Shown here in pieces: positions 45,090-57,249 of a stretch of DNA of 64,000 nucleotides. The DNA lies in the NCBI GenBank assembly GCA_958450365.1, contig CAUEEP010000737.1:2903501-2967500 (forward strand). Reading direction: 5' to 3'. The notes beneath the pieces were generated by a model. The model saw only the letters and a program-made list of their open reading frames with translations, was not told where the DNA came from and searched no databases. Source of the DNA: Mesorhabditis belari (taxonomy: Eukaryota; Nematoda; Chromadorea; Rhabditida; Rhabditidae). Position 1 is the stretch's first letter, and the number at the start of each line of letters is the position of its first letter. The position numbers and the translations under genes are program-made.

Positions 45090-46526
45090 CACTGTGGTGC
45101 AAAAGTCTTGTCCCACTTACTTTTCTGAAACATTTTGTCAAAATTCTAAAATTTTTCGAAAACGGGTTTTTTAGTAGCTTATCCCTTCATCTTTTACTAT
45201 GTAAATGCCCGTACTCCAATATTTTGTTGTTTTTTAAAACCTTTTTTTCGTAAAACTTGAGAAAAAAAAGATGGTGCAAAAGTCTTGTCTCACTAAGAAA
45301 ATTTGTACTTTCTCTTTGCCTTTGTTTGTTCTCATGAATTTTTTTTGTATTATATTTTTATTTTTAGATGTCGACTCGCAAATATTTATCAACTCCTGAT
45401 AAGCAAAATATCGTGCAAGCAAAGAAATATGGATATTCATCACCGTCTATTGCGATGCTCTTCAAATGCAATAAAAGGACGGTGAATCGGCTAGCAGCAA
45501 AATCGGAAGCAGGCCAAAGTCTTCATAGAGCTTCGAAAAGTGGTCGTCCACCGATTACAACAAAAACTGAAGATCGAGTACTTATCATTGACCATAAAAT
45601 CGACCTGAATCTGACTTCGAGCTATGGAATCATGAAGTTGAAGACCATGTCTAACAAAAACAAAAATTTCTCGGTGGAGCATCAACCGTCGCTTGATTCG
45701 AGCAGGATTGTATGCAAGAAAACCAGCAAAACGACCCTTGACCATTGCAAAAACTCGGAAGCTGAGATATGATTTTGCAAAGAACTACGAGTGTTGAACT
45801 TCCGATGACTGGGCCCGAGCCATTTTCACGGATGAGACTAGAATTAATGTATACTACCCGGACGGTAACCATTTAATCAGAAGACCAATTGGACAACGTT
45901 ATAGGCTCAAATACGTTAAGCCAACGGTCAAATTCGGTGGTGGGAGTATTATGTTGTGGGGTAAGTGTTCGCCCTATTTTTCACTTACGATTTGTCTTTT
46001 TTAGGCTCGATGAATCGAAGTGTATCGGGACCGCTAGTGTTTATCAATGGAAATCTCGACGCTCAAAGGTACAAGTCAATCATAGAGAACAACTTACTTC
46101 CATTTGCAAACACGAACATGTCACAAGGATGGGCCTTATATCAAGACAACGCTCCATGCCACAAAAGCCAGCTAATGATGGGCCGAGTTGTCCGACTTGC
46201 AAATGGAGGAAGAGCTCGCCTACCCGGCCTTTTTGCTGCGTATCGTGTAAAATTGATCAAAGTGCCTCCTTATTCCCCGGATTTGAATGTTATAGAGCAT
46301 CTTTGGGCCCAGTTAAAGACTAAACTCAGGACCAAGATATTCAGCACAAAGGTCAAGCTTTGGTTCTTTATCAGAAACGTTTGGCGACAAATTTCTTCGG
46401 GAATTCTACGTGATTTGGTCGATTCAATGCCTCAACGTATTCAAGCAGTGATTTTGGCTAAAGGAGGACTGACAAAATATTAATCTAGCTTACCTTTTTT
46501 AATGGTGGGACAAAACTTTTGCATCA
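45090..46526 (+). mobile_element. Tc1-like element, right end truncated by a deletion
   Basis: The left end is CACTGTGGTGCAAAAGTCTT after TA at 45088-89. The right end, GGTGGGACAAAACTTTTGCA (reverse complement of the left), breaks off before the last bases and joins chemoreceptor exon sequence (AATTCATCAAATACC) that in unit 1 lies about 1.3 kb further along. The element therefore marks a deletion of unit 2 DNA equivalent to about 25.56-26.89 kb. Confidence 0.88.
45368..46483 (+). pseudogene. Tc1-like (DD34E) transposase with an intron, broken
   Basis: The N-terminal HTH region (STRKYLSTPDKQNIVQAKKY, KRTVNRLAAKSEAGQ), AIFTDETRINVYYPDG (first Asp), YQDNAPCHKSQ (second Asp) and PPYSPDLNVIEHLWAQLKTK (Glu) are all visible. 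A canonical 44-nt intron (GTAAGTG...TTTTTTAG, 45961-46004) splits IMLWG|SMNRS in frame. A frameshift near 45665 and a TGA in the region before TSDDWARAIF disable it. Confidence 0.88.
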
Positions 46527-47508
46527 AATTCATCAAATACCAGTACACCGTGAAGCTCACGTAGATGTACTTTGCTAAAAAGACTTCTTTTGATTCCCAA
46601 AAAAAGCACTCACGCAAAAGAATGACAATTTGAGTGATGACGATTCGTTTTGTGGTCGATGTCCACAAATGTTTCCTTTTCAAATTGGCCGACGTTTTCA
46701 ATCTGTAAGTGAACAGTAAGACTTTACTAACTGAATCAGGGCTTGTTCTTGGGAGTAAATTTTACATTTCTTTGATCTGATTTTGGTCTTTGGTTTGTCC
46801 TTTGGTCTGAGCATCGCTTTAGCTTGGTTTAGTTGGACCTCCAAATGAATAGAACCGACATGACCGGATCAGACATCCAGGGTGACTTGGGGGTATCAGC
46901 TTTATCTGTGACCATTCGGTCCCATCTATTGCTATTTTATATCTTTTGCTTTTTTCATGTTTACCCTTGTTATTTGATATAATTTCTAAGATTATATAGT
47001 GTTTTTTAGGGAGTGTTCATCGGAACTCGATCATAGCGTTACATCGACGAGGGCTTTGAGTACGTGCAATTTCTCAAAATTTGATTTCTACACAGCTCGT
47101 GAACAAGACAATTGCTTCAAGACAAATGATTCAAGACAAAGACAAATTCAAGACAAACAAAGACAAGACAATGAAAAGATTTTTTTTCTTCACCTCCACA
47201 AAACGACTGTCGTAGAGAGATAGGAAAAAGTGATATCAGTGATGAGAAACCCGTTCACGTAAACCAAAATGATTGTATACAGAAAGTTTGGAACAGTCGG
47301 TTTAAAGGCCAGAGAGTTGCCGATCGCCTGAACGCGTATTGTAAAGAAAAATAAAATGACTTTGAATTAAGTTAGTAGAATTGCTACGTACGAGTCCGTT
47401 CTGACTGTAGGCACCAGTTTGAACAAAAAGGCACACGTGCAGAGACAACAAGAAGCCGATAGCCCAAATGAACACTGTGATGTGGCTTGTGATTGAAGTT
47501 TTCCAGAG
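46527..47508 (-). pseudogene. Serpentine chemoreceptor (Srh/Str-like), 3' truncated
   Basis: Exons 47392-47508 (LWKTSITSHITVFIWAIGFL, SLHVCLFVQ), 47194-47327 (AIGNSLAFKPTVPNFLYTII, FSYLSTTVVLWR), 46614-46702 (LKTSANLKRKHLWTSTTKRI) and 46527-46574 (KYIYVSFTVYWYLMN, cut off). Phases join across all introns (CTC|GCG, AG|A). The profile is hydrophobic helices with a basic loop before a Pro-containing helix, as in nematode chemoreceptors. Upstream, about 47.70-47.87 kb (VSIPSAVLGDIAIFVAFGKR) may be an earlier exon. The remaining helix and tail were removed with the Tc1-like insertion; they survive only in units 1 and 3. Confidence 0.65.
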
Positions 47509-47879
47509 CTGAAAGTGCATTTTGAACAGTTTATCGTTTTCATTTAAAGATTTGCACCTTATGATAAGAGAGAAATTGATTAGGACTGAAAATGCTATGT
47601 CTTCAGCGATTTCTAGACATAAAAGCTACTAACAATAAGCTAGCGTCTTGGCTAATGATCTTTAAATCAAGATCAATCGCCAGTTAAAGCAAACCAATAT
47701 TTCTGATTGAGCGAAGAAAAATCGGGCAAAGTGTATTAGTCCGCTTTCCGAAAGCGACAAAAATGGCTATATCTCCGAGGACAGCGGATGGGATTGATAC
47801 ATCAAAAAGGATTGATGCCCAATCGCAGAACTGAAGTGGCATCTTTATTCCGAAATGATGAAAGAGTAAAGTTTTAAAG

Positions 47880-49279
47880 TTGGGCTCAACGTTTTGTTTT
47901 CGTGAGTAGTGCTTTTTGCATGTTCAATTACCGGTGGATGACTGATTTTTCGTGGTAAATCGGAATCGGAAGTTGTTAGGCAATATTTTGAGGGTAAAAT
48001 ACCCCTGGGGACTTTCCAATTTGACTTTCAGAGAACTTTAGAATAAAAATTCTTCTTTTAACTTGTTTTTGCTGTTCCGAATTTTAATGAAAACAAAATC
48101 GTTAACCGAAAAACTGAAGTCTGGCTTGTAAATTGTGCTTGTTTTTAGGTTTAAGTTTGCAATCAGAGAAAAAAAAAACCTGCGCACGAGAGACAGTCTA
48201 TGCCATCTTATAAGAGCCATGAGAATGAGAGCCATCTTATATGTAGCATGATGAGCTGTTAAAAACTTCAACTTCAACACAGGTGTACTAAAACAGTTCA
48301 TTTTAGAATTTACATTTTTTGTAACTACAAGAACCAAACTCTAAGCTAACAACAACTATCTCAGTTTTGGTCTCAACAATTTTGATCGTCCTCTGAACGC
48401 TTGTACTCATGATCTTCCAACTCACTTCCTCTCGAACAATCAATCAATCAATTGACGATTTCGTATGACCTTCTCATTTTAACAACGACAAGCTGATCGG
48501 ATATTAAAGAAAAAAGTTGAAAACAAATGTTAACAATTCATAAATGCTTTGATAAGCCTGGCTTTTTGTTGAGTGTCAAGTTAGGCTTGATCGGAGCAAG
48601 AGCTGGACAATTCCCTTGCCTGCCCGACAACAATATTTCTTCTTAGTTTCTTCTTTCTTCTTATTTCAAGAATCTTTCCATTTTTTGCAGGTTGTTAAAA
48701 AGAAAATTCTAATAGAAGTGAAGAGCCAGATGAGAACCGTGTGGCGAGGAGATGAAAATGAGAAGGTTGTAAAGCCGGCCTTCACAGACAGCCAAGACAG
48801 ACATCCTGGCTATATCCTTTTGAGAGCACGAAGAATTCTGTGCGATGTTGCGATGTTGCTCAACGTGGCACAAACGAGTGGCTTTCTCTTTGTGAGTGGA
48901 TGCTTGCCGTAAGATGTTTCCAGCCGACAAGTCCCGCATCTTTTATTGGCCCGATGTTTGATCTTCCTTCTTTCTTAGTGTTTCTTCAACTCGCGTTTCT
49001 GTCTGTAAGCCTTGCGTTTTGCTGGGATGCTGAAATTGTTGTTCTTACGATTGTTCTTTAAATTCTGATCAAATAAACTTAATAACCTACTAAAATACGT
49101 TAAAACAATTTCAAAAGACTGTCTGAATGTCTGAATCAAAAAACCTTTCTTTTATCTTATCTTCCTGGGTTTTGGCATGATTTTTTTTCGCAACTAAATT
49201 ACCAAAAGGATGCGCCTATAATTTTTTTGCCATCCTTTACAACAATAAACCGTTGGAAGTTGAAATCTTTATTTAAAAC
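47880..49279. other. Single-copy spacer between units 2 and 3
   Basis: Not part of the amplified unit. A plus-strand open stretch at about 48700-48902 follows a good acceptor (TTTTTTGCAG) and ends at a possible donor (GCC|GTAAGA), but its product (MRTVWRGDENEKVV...) has no motif I recognise. No other gene is supported. Confidence 0.4.
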
Positions 49280-49483
49280 TTAAGTTAGATCATATTGTGA
49301 AGTGATTTGAGTTGAAATTTGCTTATTGTGGGTGTCTTTCATGGTGTTCCTTGATGAAGCATTCGAATGATCGTGGATTTTGTAGTTTTTTCGTTTTCTT
49401 CTCAAATGACCCAATATTTGGATGACTTTCTCTTGATACGGGGCCACGTAGTAGACCGTAATACACGGGTTGATTGAGCTAAC
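49280..49483 (-). pseudogene. Last exon of a second chemoreceptor
   Basis: After acceptor ACGTTCAG the exon reads VSSINPCITVYYVAPYQEKV, a seventh-helix NPxxxxY-like motif, then a basic and polar tail ending at TAA 49280. Preceding exons would lie beyond 49.5 kb, where unit 3 begins at about 49.86 kb; none was found, so the gene seems cut by the inversion-duplication. Confidence 0.55.
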
Positions 49484-50040
49484 CTGAACGTGATTTAAAA
49501 AGATCTTACACCTTAAACTGTTATTGTTCTTGGGTAGACGATGAGCGTGAGTGGTCAACTAGACTTGCTTGTCTGAACTGATCAATCAAAAGGCCATTTC
49601 ATTCGTTTCAAACGTCGGCCTAGCATCCGTTTTATCACCCAACTCACCATGGCCACTAACAGAAAAGCCCATTCCTCAAATTACGGAACCGAGTGCGCAA
49701 ACCTTAACTTGAAGGTTTGCAAGTACTTCAGCCTCTATTAATGATCTTACGGTAATTGAAATTGTCTCCAAGCGTAAATCGATGCTTGATTCATCATCAA
49801 AATCGGGAGAACTGCTTGAATCGTTAGAGCCTAAAAACTGACACCCCCAGGTCCATAATTATGACGCACCCTGGATATCAGATCAGGTCGTATCGGTTCA
49901 ATTCATTTGGAAGTCCAACTGAACCAAGCTAAAGCGATGCTCAGACCAAAGGCAGACCAAAGACCAAAATCAGATTAAAGACATGTAAAATTTACTCCCA
50001 AGAACAAGTCAGTTAGTAAAGCATTACTGTTCACTTACCG

Positions 50041-50640
50041 ATTGAAAACGTCGGCAAATTTGAAAAGGAAACATTTGTGGACATCGACCACAAAACGAAT
50101 CGTCATCACTCAAATTGTTATTCTTTTGCGTGAGTGTTCTTTTTTGGGAATCAAAAGAAGTCTTTTTAGCAAAGTACATCTACGTGAGCTTCACGGTGTA
50201 CTGGTATTTGATGAATTTCTTCCCGACTCTGAATCTTCCGCCTCTCAACATGAGCCTTTATTTTCTTGGAGTCTTGGCTACAATCGCCATTCTCATTTGT
50301 TTTCCGATGGTGAGGGCTATTGCTCCGTTTTTGAAAGTTGCCAGTTGTTAAAACTGTTAAAACCTTGTGTCTAATTAAGACTGAACATAAGAAACGTTGT
50401 TGGTAAACACAAGGCCATTCATTTCGAACAGATAAGAAGTTATTGTTAGTTTGCTAAAGTTTGCATAATTCGAATATTGTTGGAAGAAAGAAACCTTTTT
50501 AGACACTTCAAGCAATGAAGGGACTCTTTTGGTGTAGCCGTTTACAAAACGAGAGATCTTGGGAATCGGCGAGAAACGAGCGGCCAAGATCGGTGGCCTC
50601 ATTGCGTGGCGCACAAATGCTCATTTCTCATGTAGCTTGA
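50041..50640 (+). pseudogene. Serpentine chemoreceptor 3' exons, unit 3 (no 5' exons)
   Basis: Exons 50041-50129, 50170-50336 and 50503-50640 encode the same loop, helices and tail as unit 1 (KYIYVSFTVYWYLMNFFPTL, GVLATIAILICFPMVRAIAP, TLQAMKGLFWCSRLQNERSW). The first acceptor is TTACCG instead of TTACAG. No upstream exons exist inside unit 3. Confidence 0.65.
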
Positions 50641-53600
50641 TCATACTTTTCGATTTACGATTTCGATTACTTTTATCTTCATTTTTCTTAGTTTTATTAA
50701 ATAAACTTCAATGTTTAGCCAAGAAAAAGAACAGATTTAACGAAAGAGTTTTAGATTCAAAACACAAACCCAAATTTCGCGAGAGGCTTTGAAAACAAGG
50801 TTAAAATTAAGTGAACCGATTCGATTCGATCTGTGACGTCACTTTGAATGTCTATCTCAAAATTAAATGTTAATTTGTTCCTGTTAAATGATATGTTTTT
50901 TTCACTACGTTACTTTCCACGTTGCGTCGCTTATTCGCTCTCTTTTTAACTGCAAAATCATTTTTCTTGCCAGTTTTTATTTTTCTAAGCGTTAATAGTT
51001 GATAATTTGTGTATATTTTAGAACTTTTAAGCTCCATCTGACGATGAATACAATAATTTGCTTTAACTTCTATTCTGGACGTCCAAAGTTGTTCAAATTT
51101 CGCTAATTCTTGTCACTTTTTGTTCAACTATTGTTCAATTGTTGTTTTGTTTTATTGTTAGGAATATTTTGTTAACTGTTAGTCAATTGTTATTGCATTA
51201 AAGTTAACCGATAAATGTGTTGACTTCAAAAGAAATGGTACCTAATTCTAGACCGAAATTCGATTCGAATCGAAATTTGCTGCCTGCTCAATATAAGTAA
51301 ATACGAAAAGCTTGAGATTTTGGTGGGAAAGAAAAGTGAGTAATCTTCCAACTCGCTTCCTCTCGAACAATCAATCTCGAACAATTGTCGTTTCTTTCCT
51401 CCTTTAAGTTGTTTTCTCCAACCATTTCTTCGAAGCTAGATTGCCGATAAACAAAGTAAAAAAGATTAGCAATCAAAGAATTTTACTTCTCAATACAAAT
51501 TGTTTCACAAATCATTTTGAAACCAAAACCTATTCTACCACTACCTATTCATTTATTCGTTTAGAAAGAAAGCTCTTTATTAAAATGCAAAAGATTCAAT
51601 CAATTGAAGAAAAGTGGATGCCTAAAAACAAACTTTTTGTTGCTTTTCTTTTTCCTTTTCTCTTGTTCTTTCAAAATGTGGACGCGAGTTTGACGGTGAT
51701 GCCTGTGGACAAAGAAATTCTCGTGGATAACGTGTTTAGCCATCTTATGATCAGAATGTCAGCTGGGCAGAATTTGAGTCTTCGATGCCAGAGCACAACT
51801 GCTAATAAACTTCGGTAAGTGAATTTGATTCAAGTTAACAAAAATGTTGTTGTCTTTCGAACTGTCCTCCTAAGCTGTTAGTCAAAATTTGTTGTTCCAA
51901 ACTACAAGTGATTTTCTTGTGTAGATGGATGCTGCCAATTGAATCGAACCTCGATTTAGAAGGGTTTAGTGAAGAGGATTTCCTAAAGAAAGTCACTGTC
52001 GAAAAAGAAGATGAACGGGTAAAATAATGTTGTCTTTAAAAACCTTTGTGTAAATTTTTAGAGTCAATTGTTTCACATTCGATCCCTGGAACAGAGTGAT
52101 ACCGGGACATACTCGTGTTTGGACGACAAAAACCACACTGATTTTCTCTATGTTTTTGTGGAAGGTAGACTCAATTCAAAGCATTGCATTTTGCAAATTT
52201 TACTTCATTTTAAGGTTTATATGATTTTCTAAAACCCAAAACCTATACACTCGACGTCACCTCATCAAAATTTCTTCTTCCGTGTCGATACGCGCAAATC
52301 GGTTATTGGCCAGTTTGGCCCTCTTTGTTTGTGGACGGAGAGGAATGGCTGAAAGATAGTAAAGAGCGAGATGCTGTGACCTTTGACCCACGGTAAGTTT
52401 GCTGGTCCATCCTAAAACAACACTGTTTACTTTAAGGTACGGCTTCGAAATAGATTTGGTGAAACTGAACAGGAGTTTACCGGGTAGTGGCCGGTTCCGC
52501 TGTGTGGCTTCCAAGGGCGATGAAGTCGAGTGGTTCGTGCGGGTTGGGGTCTTTGATTTGAAATTTTGTTGTAACCAATTGCTTAGTTTGCTTCAATGCC
52601 CGTGAATTCTGTGTCAATGACGTTCCCATACGCGTTTCCTGAGGAGCTTGACAAGCGTCCGTTTGTTTATCATATACTTTCAAAAATGATTTACTGCTCA
52701 CAGACTGTATCAATCTGCAATGCATGGTAGACATGGTTTCTGATCGGACGGAACGGATCGACTCGGATTTGATTGGATCGGATCGAATCAGATCGAATGG
52801 GATTCGATCCGATCCGATCTGATGAATATTGAATCAGAAACCATGTCTAGTGCATAGTTGGTGTGATTTACAAGCGATATAGAAAATGTCACTGCTGTTC
52901 AATGTGATCTTCGATTGGACAATACTACGAGCCAATTTGAAAACCAATTACAAATGGAGTGTCCTCGATGCAGGCAAAAAGATGGAGTAAGAAAAAGTTC
53001 GTAGTAAGTTTTACAAAGTATTTTCAGCCAAAGATTCAAAAAGATGTGCAAATTCATGGGAATTCGACGCTCTTCTCATTAAGTGTGATATTTGAGGAGG
53101 TTAAATCCGACGATTTTGGTCTATACACATGTTCTTGGTAAGAAGATTGTTGTCTTTCTCTCAAAATTTAATTCAGGCCTCAAAAGGTGGTCAACAAATG
53201 GGATGCAAAGACTCAGCAAACGTCTCCATTCCGTATCTTTTCCCCATTGGACAGAATGCACGTAGGATTTCGATTAAATTTTAAATTGAATCTTTGTTTT
53301 AGTTTGCTCCACACGCCGAAGTGTTGACTGTTTTTCAAGGAGAGCCCATCAGAATGAAAGGTAACCTTATGCCAAATTTGTTTGACAGAACAAGTTCTTT
53401 CAGCAACGATTCTCCCGATAGCAGCCGATTTTGTAAACTACACCTGTATATGGTCGTACACAAGATATGTCGACGTTGGAAGACAAGAAGAAGTTGCTTC
53501 GTACGAAAGGGCAGACAGAGACTGTGACGAGAGACCATATCTGAAGGTTAAAACTTTTGAAGCCATTAGATTCGGTTCTTAATCGAAACAATATAATAAA

Positions 53601-53689
53601 ACTGAAATTTCAATAGAAAATACCTATTGAGAAAATTGTTTTCTTTTAAATCCAAAATTTTTAGCTTTTGCATTTGTATTAGATTGTAA

Positions 53690-54520
53690 ACTAAGTCTTA
53701 GTTTACAATTACAATTAAACTAAGTCTAGACTAACATGGAACTGGCGTTATCGTTGGAGAAATTTTTCAAATTGGGGCGCTTTAGCTTAATTTCCTTTTC
53801 AAGCTTTTTGAGCTCACCCAAGAGATCCCACCAAACCGATAGCATGTACTTCTTTTGGTGGAGGTCTGGGAGCACATCCCTTGCTGGTGTAACTCCAGGT
53901 CTCCGCCATAATCGATTTCTCTGAAAGTTTGCAGTCATAATCCATTTCATCTTCTGTACTACACGCGGCCAGAAAGATTTCCTATCTGGAAAGAAGGGCA
54001 GCAGCAACTGATGATCTCTGCCTTTTCTTGGGCTCAGTGAGGTTGTAGGGGACCTATTGGCCGTAAATTGGTTTAAAACCAATAGTAAGGAGGTTTTCAA
54101 CTGTTACATGAGATTATTCAATCTCAGCCGCCGAGAAATTCGGGGGTCGAATTCGGGGGACGGAGAATATCTGCATTTTCAAGCTCTCTAGGTCGACAAG
54201 TTTCCTTATTTCTGAATTTGTGAAGCCAGCGTTTTATTGGACTTTGAGATAAGACATCCCCATAACAGGAAGAACAGAGCGCACCCTCACTAAACGTAAA
54301 CAAAATTTCGAAACTTTCCTGAAGCCGTCAACACTTAGTTTGCAACCTAATAAATCTTTAGATTGGCGCAAAAATTCGGCTTGGCTGTCATTCGAAGTTT
54401 TACGTTAACCCGCTCATAAAACTTCGCTTATTTTATCAACGGTAACGATGAGAAAAGGTGAAAGCTATGACTGCTTAAGATCGAATAAAATGGTCCCAGC
54501 AACAAGTGTGACCGGAGCAT
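53690..54520 (-). pseudogene. Decayed mariner transposase, unit 3
   Basis: Orthologous to 19.03-20.17 kb (DRKSFWPRVVQKMKWIM, KYMLSVWWDLLGE); the third catalytic block is missing here. Confidence 0.82.
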
Positions 54521-56008
54521 TTGACGTTTTTTGGAACACGACCGTTCACGAGGATCTCGTTGTTGTTTGTAAATTTGTTTCGTTTAGAAGGGAATATTTC
54601 TCAAATTCAAACATCTAGGGTAACTTCCAACAAGGTTCATTTCATCTCCGAGTCGCCGGTCAACGTCCAGCAGTTTGGATGAAAAGGGATCCAGAAATTA
54701 GCGGCGAGGATCCGGTTGGTTACTTGTTGAAATCTCTTTGCAAAGTTCTTTTAGAACAGAATTTATCGGGGCGATGATATCACACTATTTTGCCGAGTTC
54801 ACATGTTGGCTGACATGTTGGTTAACAAAGTATTCCTTGAATTTATTCATTTACAGCTCAATGTTTTGGATTTACAACCAGACAGTGCTAGATGAAAGCA
54901 GCATTGTGCAAAGCATTGACGGCGATTCAGTGCTCTTGACAATGACAATCAAGGTTTGTTTGTTTTTACGAATGTCAGTGAATACCAATAGTTGTTCTTT
55001 TTATCTTTGTGGTTTAAGCAAATTCATACTACTAGCTTTCTCCTCAAACTCCAATCATAGAATATTTCGACAAATAACTCTGGTGACTACATTTGCGTTG
55101 CAAGAAACACTGAAACCGGACAGGAGTTTAATCAAAGAATCGGGCTTGAGGTTTGAGACTTTTTTTTCATTTGAAATTGTCTATTATAGATTCATGAAAT
55201 GATAGCACCTGTATTGCTCGTCAATGAGACAGAAATAGTTCACATAAAAGCTGGAGAAAGCCAGCTATTAGACTGCAAAATGAGTGGAGATCCGACTCCT
55301 TTCATTTCATGGTTTGTTGTTTACAAGAGAAAACTTTGTTTGAAGTGAGCAGAACACACTCCATGTTTAAAGGTCAAAAAATGGGATTGCAATGAGGGAT
55401 AGTGAAAGTCTTCTTGTAAATGCTTCAATTGTTCTTCCTAAAGTCGACACCGATGATAGTGGAGTCTATGAATGTGTTGGGCAGAATCGAGTGGGAGAAG
55501 TGCGACGGAGCATCACTCTTGAGGTAATAAGAGAGCGATGCCTCAAGTGAGACTCGTTCATTTGTCCGATGCGGTACATTTATACGGTAGCTTATCCACT
55601 TAACAATTTACATGGACATCGGTTTGGTTTGCTTCGATTCTAGAAACAATACTGAGTCGAACAAAATCGTTTGAGCCTCCAAGCCAGTTCAAACCAACTC
55701 AATCTACTGTCAAAGGGTCTCTATTATGCTAACCGGATGAATAGGGTTAGCGAATCGTGTGGGCTAGAGACAAGTGCACGGCGCCGTGCCATCTACTGGC
55801 CGAGTGGTTAACGCGCGCGTCTTTTAAACGAACGGAAGGGTTGGTCTCCTCTTGCCGCCAATTCTTTTGCTTTTTATTTCAAAAATTTTTTTTGCTGCGA
55901 AGCTTCTATTTTGACAATAAAATGTCACAAGATTAGAAGGTCCAATAATAATTTTAAAGGACAAGTGACACTCAAAAATTCCGAAAATGAAGAAAAGGTG
56001 CTCACCCA

Positions 56009-57249
56009 TTAGGTTGGTGCAAAAGAAATTTCGGTCGATATAAAATGTTCTTATTTTTTTAATCTGAAGAGCTTATTTGATGTTCTTTTGTGCATTTGTA
56101 CTCTTGGATATTTACTTTATTTTCGCATTTTTTCAAAGTCAGAGCTTTCACTTTTTAATTGATTTTTGCTTTAGATCATGGTGGATCAAAAGTATGTTCT
56201 GCGCACGTGTCTTCTCTATGACTGCAAAATGGGCAAAAACGCTGCTGATTCACATCGTGATCTCTGTTCCGCCTTTGGAGAACAGGTTATCACCGAAAGA
56301 TCATGCCAGCTCTGGTTTGCCCAATTCCGAGATGGTAATGAATCCCTTGAAGACGAATCGCATGGACATCGTGCCACAGCCATCGACAACAATGAATTGA
56401 AGCTGATCCAATGCAAACAACACGAGAACTTGCCAAACATCTCCAATTCAACAATTGTACGCCATTTGGAAATAATTGGAAAGACAAATCGTAATGGACA
56501 ATGGGTTCCACATCAATTGAGTGTTGAGAATCTGGGAGCACGCGTTCCGATCAGCCATATCTTGCTCCAGAAGTCGAAAAGAAGCCATTTTTTTTGAGAA
56601 TATCTTGACGATGGATGAGAAGTGGATTCACTTTGATAATACTTCTCGAAAAAGACAATGGCTGAGCAAAGGTCAAGCGCCAATTCCAACTCCAAAGCCG
56701 GATTATCATGGGCGCAAAGTGATGTTGTCTTGCTGGTGGAATATCAATGGACTTGTTCATTTTGAATTATTAGAGCCCGGAAAAACAGTCGATTCATCTT
56801 ATTTTATTCAACAACTCAAGAAGGTTGACGAAATTTTGCGTGAAAAAGGCCTAAATCCCTCAACTATCAACTTTCTCCGTGATAATGCTCCAGCTCACAC
56901 GGCAAAAACCTCTTGTAAGGAACTAGATAAGCTAGGATGGAAGGTCTTACCACATGCGCCGTATAGTCCAGACTTAGCACCCTCCGATTTTCACCTTTTC
57001 AGATCGATGCAACATTCCCTTGAGAATTGCCAGTTTAAGAATGCAAAAGAAGTCGAAAATTGGGTGACCAACTACTTTGCATCACAGAATCAAGCGTTCT
57101 TTGAGAAGGGGATCCGCAATCTGTAGCAACGTTGGAGGGATGTCATAGATAATAATGGTGCTTATTGTTTTAAATAAATTGTTATCTAAAAAAATTTTGG
57201 ATGACTTTAATGTTTGTAAAAAAACGAAATTTCATTTGCACCAACCTAG
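56009..57249 (+). mobile_element. Mariner element B, broken copy
   Basis: Almost identical to 61761-62999. Ends TTAGGTTGGTGCAAAAGAAA and complement of TTTCATTTGCACCAACCTAG; right flank TA, left flank CA. Inserted in the RTK copy 3 intron before the membrane exon, absent from copies 1 and 2. Confidence 0.95.
56178..57176 (+). pseudogene. Mariner B transposase, frameshift and stop
   Basis: Same protein as 61930-62928 but a run of eight T (against seven) near 56588 shifts the frame after KSKRSHF, and TAG at 57124-57126 replaces AAG after GIRNL. All catalytic residues remain encoded. Confidence 0.93.

Noticed and set aside
48616..48912. 98-codon plus-strand frame in the spacer
   Set aside because: It has plausible splice signals but no recognisable domain and no in-frame partner exon was found; left as unassigned sequence.
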